Origin: Metridium senile
Taxonomy: Eukaryota > Cnidaria > Anthozoa > Actiniaria > Metridiidae
Length of the DNA stretch: 64,000 bases
Direction: 5' to 3'
NCBI GenBank assembly: GCA_949775045.1
Contig: OX459107.1
Location: forward strand, 11,497,250 to 11,561,249
The translations under genes and the position numbers were made by a program. The notes below the pieces were generated by a model. It was given only the letters and a program-made list of their open reading frames with translations. It searched no databases and had not been told where the DNA came from. Each line of letters starts with the position of its first letter. Position 1 is the first letter of the stretch. Below, piece after piece: positions 16,264 through 26,400 of the stretch.

Positions 16264-16927
16264 AATGGGAAGCTAGTGGGGTCAATAAAAAACTACTGGG
16301 AAACACCTTAAAGAATGTACACCTGACATTATCAAACATTTGAAATACTTAAACTACTTCAACGGGCCGCTGTCAAATTCTAAAGAATAACGTTAACGAA
16401 GCTTAGGTTGATCGACGAGAACTGTGAAATGGTCTATTGTTTGTAAAACAAGGGATACATATACCCATTTCAATCATTGTTGTAGCATTTAGAACTACAG
16501 TCCACAATCTGAAGCATGCAAAGGATATTGGTAATATCAACATAATTTGTTGAATTATTACAAGTGTTTTTCAAAATATGTGTTTTATCATCAGGCTTGC
16601 AATCACTGCGCCGACCTGACTCACTATTATCACATAACACACGTACGACTAAACTTTGCTATGAATAAATCGATAACAGGAGAAGAAATACCGACATCCT
16701 TTGCAGGCTTCAGAGTGTAGACTGCATTGACAACGATTTTGGAAATAGGTGTATTATCAATATTAAAGAAAAGAAAGGCCCACCGTTCGTTTCGTACAAT
16801 TGCTAGCGCTGTTTTCTCTTTACGTTTCACTCCGCGAGGATCTGAAATTAAAAGGGCATGCTTATCATACCTTTTAAGGGTCAGTTGTAATCTGCTATTT
16901 GGTACCGCAGTTGTAATACGCTATTTG

Positions 16928-17181
16928 CCCGGGAGGGGTACTCCCTTTGTCCAAGTGGTAGGGGTGATCGGCGTACCTTTTAGGGTAAAAATATTTCCTG
17001 TGCGTACCTTTTAGGGTTCAAACATGATTTCGTACCTGTAAGAGTCATTTTTTCTCTGTTTTGTTGCTTTGTTGGGGTAGAAATCGACAAGGCTTTATCT
17101 GTTATTTTTATCTGTGCGTACCTTTCAGGGGTCGTTTTCAAAACCTCCGCCGATCACCCCTACCACTTGGACAAAGAGAGT

Positions 17182-17219
<38 letters not shown>
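16928..17219. mobile_element. MITE, GGGTACTCCCTTTGTCCAAG ends, with poly-C run
   Basis: GGGGTACTCCCTTTGTCC at the left is inverted at the right as GGACAAAGAGAGTACCCCC, which then runs into an uninterrupted C tract (about 17,184-17,219). The interior has three GTACCTTTTAGGG words. It ends about 175 bp before the TATA box of the secreted-peptide gene, so it may bring regulatory sequence there. It is the better-preserved relative of the copy at 2,463. Confidence 0.7.
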
Positions 17220-17220
<1 letters not shown>

Positions 17221-17395
17221 CCACAATGATTGTATATTAATACACTTTTGTATATAAGGAGCATTATTGTGAATAAAAACCATTTAAAATCAATGAAGAG
17301 CCATTTCAAGCAGTCAATCGTGAAGTAAACAACGCTGTTTTGGTTCACTGGTGTAATTAACATTTTTTAAGCCCAATGAAAAGGGGAAAAAGACT

Positions 17396-17403
17396 TATAA
17401 ATA
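17396..17403 (+). promoter_or_regulatory. TATA box of the secreted-peptide gene
   Basis: TATAAATA lies 55 bp before the ATG at 17458. A start about 30 bp downstream would leave a leader of roughly 30 nt, so the signal-peptide exon would be the first exon. Confidence 0.55.
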
Positions 17404-17457
17404 CACGCGCAAGAGAGTCAATATACAACATCAGTTTCCCAAGGTCCTGCAGCAAAC

Positions 17458-20400
17458 ATGAGGTGGAAAATGCTGATGCTTCTGTTGGCCGTTTTAACTT
17501 TCCTGCAAACGAGTGCAGACAAGCCACAAGGTATTTAAAATGGCTTCAAATCTATAGTCATAACATAAACATTTTGAGCTGATGTTTTAAGACCACTTGT
17601 AGTGCAGCGATATAATTTGTGTCGATTATTTTAGGTGCGTTTACTTGAGCATTAATTCTGTGAGTCGGCTGCGATTAAATGGTTTTGCGTTGAATTGAAA
17701 TGTTTTTGTGTTGCAATAGTAGATTTAAGGTAGTTCGGGACTCATGGATTCCTTCGATAGAATTTTTTTAAACTTTTTCCACATAAAATATGACATAGGT
17801 AGAGCTCAAAACTGAAATTAAAATAGGGGGTCACCGTCTTCGTTTTAGAACTGTGAGGGGTGGTGTAAGGCACTTTTTTGCCTAATCTGGTTACAAAATA
17901 TGCTCACTAAATTCGTTAGAAATAAAATTACTACGATAACCAGCAAAATCTTTACTCAAATATTACGACAGATTCTCACAAAATAGGTCTTTTACTATTG
18001 TTATCATATCTTCAAACCTTTGAAAAGCCAAAGATTTGGCTATTTAATGAACGATTCAAAGTATTACCAGAGTCATTTTTTGTGGTCATGATCCTACAAA
18101 AGTCAAAATTACTATGGAATGCTCTCAAAAAGATTATCATATGAGCAATGTGAAAAGAGAAAAAAAAATTAGGGCTTACCGTACTAATAGGCGAGTTATA
18201 AGGAACCGAATCCATTTTTCTTGTAAAAAAAAAAACACGGCAACGGTCCGCGCGGGACTGGGTTCTAGTAATTTAAACATCTGCTTGAAACTTGTCAAAT
18301 TGTCATTGTCATCTCCAGAAACCCTAAAACCTATTTTGTATTAGTTTTAGGACTAAAGACATCAAAATTATATTTTATCTATTCATTTTTACAAAGTCGT
18401 AAATTTGTTGTTTTGAGACTAAACAGCGACCATGTCAGGTAGTAAAAATCTGAGCATGTTTCGAAAAATGTCCCATTTTCCCAGTTTGCATCGATTTTCG
18501 GTGTGATTTTTGCAGGGGTTGGACGTTTTAAATTAATGTTTAAATTGCGTTCGTATGATTATTAGAAGTGCTTTTTGAATATCACATCACATGCTCCTGT
18601 CTACATAAAAGATTTGTTGGTGAAATATTGCCCCTCACGTTCTCTGCGCTCTGCAAAAAGATCTCTACTTAATGTCCCAGCCTCAAACACAGCTACATAC
18701 GGCGATCGTGGCTTTAGTATTGCAGCACCTAAGTTGTGGAATGCTTTGCCTGATGATGTCAAGTCCTGCGAAACTTTAAACAAATTTAAAACAAAACTAA
18801 AAACACATTTTTTTACCTTAGCCTATTGCTGACATTTTTTATTTTAGACATCAAAGAACATTTTAAAATTTAAACAATATCAATATCTATATCAATATAT
18901 ATATATTTACTATCTGGAATTTAATTAAATGTATTTTTCACTAATTTTTATGTTAACATATATTTTTTATATATATATATATATATATATCATGCTTGTA
19001 GTTTTTATATTTTTCTGTATATACTGTAAAGCGCCTTGAGCTTTGGAAAAGGCGCTATATAAATATATTATTATTATTAAATAGCATCAGATCATGTGAT
19101 GTGCATCGCATTGCATGGCGTTAGCAATTAAAAAACTATATTGCACCACATCATAACGCAACATCTTATCGCCTAAAATAGCATCACATTGATTCGCATG
19201 GCTTTAACAGTTTTAACATCGCATTAAATCACATCATATCACATTAAATCACATCATATCGTGACATCACATCGATCACATTGCATCGCGTGGTTTTAAC
19301 ATCACATTTTACCACATCACATCACATCGATCACATCACCTTGCATCGCATGGATTTAACAGTTTTAACATCACATTAAACCACATGATCACATCACATC
19401 ACATCGATCATATCACATAACGCATGACATCTTATCATATTAAATAACAACACATCAGACCACATTGCATCGCATTGTATGGCATAACCAAATTTGATTT
19501 GCAGACGCGGAACCAAATATGCTGACCAGTAAGGCAGAAACAGAAGACAAGGCTCAAGGTAGGTCGATGTCAACTCATGAGGCCTGGGCACGTACCTTCT
19601 TATCTACAGCGCAGAGTGTTTTGAAATGCGCATGCCCAATGTTGATCAAAAAAGTAGATTACAAGTCAACGGAAGTTTAGATTTTAGCTATAAACCAATT
19701 TTAATTGGTTAATTAACGTCTTAAAAGACGTTGGAATTTTTCTATAGAATCCCATATCACATAACAAACTCGCGCGCTGATTGGTCCGAGTTGACGAATC
19801 TGTGACGTAGATAGCGAAGGATTCAGCGTGGTATTCAACGCTATCAAAGCTGAATTCAATGAAAAATCAGGTATCCCGCACAAATAAATTTTGTTTTTTC
19901 TTATTTTAGCTTGATTTTCTTAGCAAATGATAGTACAAAACAAACAAAAGAGAAGATAATGTCATAAAGAATATAAATGCAAATAGATAACTTTTTTTTT
20001 TTTATTTTTTTATTTTTAATTGTTTTGATTTCAAACACACATTTACAATTACAAGATAGTGTAACATAATTAAAGAACAAAAAGAAATATATATGTACAT
20101 ATAAATAAATATAATAATGTAATAATGATGTTAATAATATAATGTTAACTGTACTAGAAATAGGAAAAAAAAAAGGAAATTAAGGAATGTTAATGTTTAG
20201 ATCATAAAACGAGGGCGTCACTTAAACTCGAGAATTTAGTTAGATAGATATGCATTGAGTTGTTTTTTGAAGCAATATTATATTCAATTTGTACATAACA
20301 GCTTAAATAAACCTTAAAACCATTAAGACTCAAAAAACAACCCTTTGTTCTTGCTCTATAAATATAAGATTTATAAGCAAGCAAAATAAAATTGATAAGC

Positions 20401-23400
20401 AGCGAAAAATTAAAACATAAACAGGGCCCTACTACAATCGAGGTTAGATTAAGAGGGGGTAAATTAATTTTATGAGTATTTAACCAAGACGAAATTTCAC
20501 TATAAAGATTACTAGAAAATTCACATTTAACAAAAATATGATCGATAGTTTCAGCGTCTTTTAAACAAAAGGAACATAATTGATTATCTTTAAGTCTAAA
20601 ACGAAATAGGTCTTTGTTAAGGTATAAACAATTCATCAAAATTCTGTATTGAAACCATCTTAGATATGTATCAATTGTAGTGGCCCGAGCTAACATATAA
20701 ACTTTATCCCAATCAAAGCATCCTTTACCTTGGTGTAGATATTTTTGCCACCTACATTGGGCTGTAGGACGCTCAAATTTCTTTGATACTATAATATTAT
20801 AAATTTGTTTTGTTTTGACCTTAACAAAGTCAATCTCACTTCCTGTTATAAGGCGGATTCTTCTTATGCATTTGATTTTTTCAACACTATTATTATTGAG
20901 GTTATTGTGTAAAATTTTTTTCCACTTCGCTGGCAAAGCTTTTATTAAGGAAAACCAAGTAAACCAGTCTATTTGTGAAAGACCTCTTTTCATTACAATT
21001 TCCCATGAAAAACCACACTTGACATCCCACAAATCTTTGACACAATAAATGTTACAATCCAGAAAACGACACATATACTTGACATCACATTTAAACTTAA
21101 TAAAAGAATTATTCCACAGACTTTGTATAAGAACTGTTTCTAAATTATCTACGTCAGAGAAACTCACTTGACCCCAGATCTTGAGGACTTCTTTATTAAA
21201 ATTGGGTATATCGTTAGGAATATTAGCCACTTCAAAATTACAACGGATACATTCAGAGCCACCTATCTTTTTTAACTTTAAGCGTGGTAGGATTTTCCAA
21301 GTTTTTGTTTCCCCATGTAATAATTTCACAGCCCATTTGCACATACTGGCTTTTATGAGACTTTCAAAGTCGGTGAGCTGAAGACCGCCTTTTTCATATG
21401 TACCAATTAAAGTGTTATATTTAATTTTGGGTTTCTTCCCGTTCCAAATAAAGTCAACGGTCGTGTCTTTGACTCGTTTTAAGAATTCTTTGTTTGCTCC
21501 TAACTTTGTGCAAACATAGATAAGCTTGGAAAGACCTAAAGATTTAACAATCTGTACTTTACCAATAGGTGTTAACTGCCTTCCTTTCCATATAGACAAG
21601 GTCGTTTTAAAATTTTCAAATACTCTTTCAAAATTATTAGCATTACAAAAAATTTTATTGTGGGAAAAATAAATTCCTAAGATCTTAATACCTGACTCAT
21701 GCATATCAATCCATTTTATAATTTTATGTTCTTCGTTGATTTGGTGCTTGATCTCTTTGGGACCTAGCCATCCGATCTCAGATTTTTCGCGATTAATCTT
21801 GAGGCCTGAGAATTGTTGGAAGTTATCCAATTCCTGTAAAGTAGCGTTAAGCGAGTTAAGATCTTTCAGAAAAAAGGTGGTATCGTCAGCAAAAAGCAGC
21901 ACTTTAGTCATAATTGCTCCCTCTGTATCAAAGGACACCCCTCGAATATCAGTATTCTGTCTAATTAACAGAGCTAGACATTCCATGATAATGATAAATA
22001 TATAAGGAGAAATTGGGTCCCCTTGCTTAGTTCCTCTCTTTATGTTAAAAAAATCCGTAGCGATACCATTATTTAAAGCACAGCTCTTAGTATTATGGAG
22101 AAGAAGGTGAATCCATTTAACAAAATTCTCTCCAAAACCAAAAAATCTAAGAACAGTCCAGATAAAATTATGGTGGATACTATCAAACGCTTTCTCAAAA
22201 TCAGCTGCGAAAAGTAAAAGCGACTCCTTTTCAATTGATGTGTATTCAAAGAGGTCGGTAATGAACCTAATCGGCTCGTCTATAGTGCGGTCTTTGACAT
22301 ATGCAACTTGATTGGGGTGAATAATGCAAGGTAAAACATTGACCAGCCTATTCGATAATGCCTTACTACAGATTTTAACGTCGACATTAATTAAACTTAT
22401 TGGACGCCAATTTTTAAGATACCTCGAATCTTTTCCTGGTTTTTCTATTAAAGTTATTACAGCTTGGCGTTGTGTTGTAGATAAACTACCCTTGTCGTAA
22501 CTCTCGTTGAGACTGTCCACTAACAAATCTCCAATATTATCCCAGAACGTCAAATAGAACTCTTTGGTTAGACCGTCTATTCCTGGACTTTTTGAATTGC
22601 CCATTTTTTGCAGAGCCGTAAAACATTCACTTTTTGTAAGATACCCGTCACATTTCTTAGACTTTTCCGATGCAAGCTTTGGGTTGTCTCTTATATGATT
22701 AGATAAGAAGTTAGCACATTCCTCTTCCGATAAATCGCATTTTGATGAGTATAAATCGCCGTAAAAATTTGAAATGTGTTTCAGGATCTCATTTTGGTTT
22801 GTCACTTCTAAATTATTACTGATCACTTTTCTGATACTAGACTTTTTCTTATTCCTACGTTCCAAACCTAAAAAATATTTTGTACTCTTTTCTCCCTCCT
22901 CATACCATTTACATTTTGATCGTAGGATAATGCCTTCAGTTACATAATTATTATATTCGTTGAGTTCACCCTTAAGCGCATCGAACCTTTCCAACAGTGT
23001 TGGGTCTTTATCCCAGTCCTTTTTCTTCTCAATTTCATCTAATTCTTTCTCTAATTGTGCATATTTCAGTCGGCGTTCTTTAGCTCGCACCTTTGAATAA
23101 CTAATAGTATGCTTACGAATTTCGTACTTTAATAGTTCCCATATCGTTACGGGACTACTTAAATTATTTTGGTTTTCATGCAGCATTCTATCAATCAATT
23201 GTTTAGTAGTGTTAACATACTTTTCTTCTTTTAAAAGGGAGTTGTTCATTTTCCAAAATGAAGGTCCGTGTCTACCTTCATCAAACAATTTAAGATCTAT
23301 AACTACAGCAGAATGGTCTGTAGATGGGGCAGGTATAATTTTTGAACTTTCTATGTAAGGTTGTAGCGAGTTCGAAGTAAAAATATAATCTAGGCGTCTA

Positions 23401-26400
23401 AAAAGTCTACTTTCTCTATTTGTTTTCCGTCCCTGTGCTACTCCATTCCATGTAAAACGTTTTAAAGAAGGATTCCGAATCCTCCAGATATCGCACAGAT
23501 CCATTTCTTCAAAAATTGTTTGTAGAACCTCTAATGTTCTAGTTTTAAGAGAGGGGCTACCCCCTGAAGCATCAAGGAGAGTGTCAAATATAACATTGAA
23601 GTCACCACCCCAGATAATTGGATCATCTAATGACGGACTTAAAGAGTTAACTTTTTGCAAGATTTCTTTCAAAGTTTCTATCTGACCTTTTTCATCGTTA
23701 GGCTGGTACACATTGACAAGAATAAATTCAGTACCTTGAATTGAGGCTATCAAAATAACATATCTACCATGAGTGTCAACATAAGAGTCTTGAATTACAT
23801 GTTCTAGTTTATCACCAATAAGTATAGCAGTACCTCTACTGTTAAAATTACCATGAGACATGATCATTTTTCCTTTGAAAAGCTTTTCCAATTCTTTTTC
23901 ACATTCTGAGGTTGTATGTGTTTCTTGCAGAAAAGTTATCCCTCTAGAAGCGTTATGCTTAGAAATCCAGTGTAACACTTTTCTACGTTTTTTATAGCTT
24001 CGCATACCTCTGACATTTATAGTCATTACTTGAAAATTAAAATTATTATTATCCTTTTTGTTGTTAGCCATAAATAGATGTCAAAAACAGTGGCTAAATT
24101 TTTTTGTTACCATTCCTTATAAATAAAATGAAATAAGGACAGGAAAATAACAGACAATATAAGTAAAACACAGAAACGACAATATTGAACAACATACAAT
24201 GAAAACATTAAATACAAAAACATTTTTTTAACAACAATAGATATGAATTGAGCTAAAACATATCCGTATTCCCCAGAGTCGAAAGAAAAGGTTATTAAAC
24301 AAAAGCTTTACCAGCACAAGCGGATTGAAAAATATGTACTTGGAAAAAGCGATTCGAGTTAGTATAGAATATTAAACAGTATATGTAAATTAATTTGTAT
24401 ATGAGGTAATGACTGTTTGAGTCAGAAATGTACACAATTATTCTTGTATTCAGTTTAAGAAAACTAACAAATTATTAGTTCATTTTAAGTCACCATAAAG
24501 ATGATCGTATAAATATGATTATATTTGAAGATTGAAAGAGATAATCATTACTGGCAGAAATGAAAAAACATTAATTAGCTAGTAATTTATAGTTTGTAGA
24601 AGAAGTCAAACATACATACTTTCTAAGTCACTATAATTGTTGATCTTAAATGCCGGGTCGCCTTTGGTCTTGGTGATGAATATTTTACCGTCTGTGGTCC
24701 ACGTTTTGAACCATTTATTTATCTTTGCCCTTTTCCTTGCTTCAGCATAGAGTCTTCTTCTGTAGGCGGTGAGATTTTCATTGATGTAAATATCCTTTGC
24801 ATAGAACTCTTCTTCATCAAACTCGGTACCTCTCAATTTGCGTCGTGAAAAGTAGATCTGTGATTTTGTTTTGTGGCTCTTGAACTTGACAATGACTGGA
24901 CGTATTCCTCTAATTTTAACAGGTAATCTGTGGACGATACACAGGGAGCCCACATTCATTGTTGATTTCCGAATAAAAAAATTGATAAATGTAAATAAAA
25001 TCGACCAACGTTTAATGCCGTGTCACGCGATTGTTTGACCTAACTGGTAAACACCGGTATCCTATATCCACGGTCATTTCTTACCCGGCGGGGTACGTTA
25101 TCAGCGTCTCGGGTTTCGGCTTACCGGATTAACCATTAAGGCTTACCGGATTGGCTGAACTTCAAATTTGAAATAGCTATCAACTGTCGCCCGTTCCAGT
25201 ATACACTAAAAGAGACAAGGGACGCAGCTCCACAGATTAATCGTTGTATGTGCGTACAGGGTTAGGGGGGACGGAAGCGGAAATGAATCCTGCGACCGGA
25301 AGTTCTCGTCTGCCATTTCAAGCAGTTATAAATAGAGTCGAACCACAACTACCCTGCGAGCAGAGGTTTCTTTCTCTTACCTAGAACGACGATAAGAGAA
25401 AGGAACCTCTGCTCGCAGGGTAAACCACAACAAAACACAAACTCGTTAGCAGCTTTTGTCCAACGTTTTTCAGACACATATTTCTCCGATTTGAAATCGA
25501 ATTTTGAATGCTTTTCTAGTCTTCTCAAGAATTATACAATGGTTGCTGGTAAAGTAACGCCAACTATCAACTTGTATGAAAGATATCAAAAACAGTTCTC
25601 ACTGGAGAAGGAAAACCATGAGCTTCTGACAGCTGATGACCTAGACCGTCTGATAAAGAAAATATTCCCTGATTGTACAAGAGTACGGGCTAAGGATCAG
25701 CGATGCTATGTAAACTTATGCGAAGCAATAACCAAAGATCAACCGCTCGCTTGGCTAGATGTAGCATCGCTATCCCCGAGGCACGGATGTTCTATAGTAA
25801 AGAAAACTGAGGCATTCGTAGAACTAATTACACCGGCTTTACCCGTCAAGAATATGTTATGTCCTTCACAAGCTAGATTTATTGCCTGTTGTTGCTCGTC
25901 CGTAAAACAACTGTGCAAAGAAGATAAAGTGATATCAATAAATATAGCAAGATAACAACAAATAAGACAGTCTTCAATACTTACAACTCCATCACAGGCC
26001 AAACGAATCTGAAACAATGTAGCTTCCCGCAGAAGATTCTTATGAACGAATACCGAAGCCAGTTATAGTTACAAAACTTTTATTTCGCGGGCTATCACAT
26101 AAAGACTGTGCGAAAAAGATAACCGTATGCAGAACGGAAGTTACGATACTGACTAAATGACCGAGCTGTCAAGTTTACGACAATAAACACATATCTTTAA
26201 GCGTTCAATTTCACTTCCGTCCCCCCTAACCCTAGGCAGAGACTGTTCGAAACAACGCTAATAATTTGCTGCCCTTTCATCAGCACTAAGGACCATTCTG
26301 ATTTTTTTTGTTAATGTCATACGTTAGATAATCTATCTGAGCATCAACTTTGAGAGGTTTAAAGCTTTCAAGACGTTTCTTGAATTTTTTTCAGAATTTT

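Noticed and set aside
17160..17363. Poly-Gly-containing minus-strand ORF
   Set aside because: Translation of a poly-C tract inside a MITE.
25739..26017. Helitron, because of the PIF1-like helicase
   Set aside because: Element has long inverted termini and target duplications, and lacks a Rep/HUH domain and Helitron-type ends.
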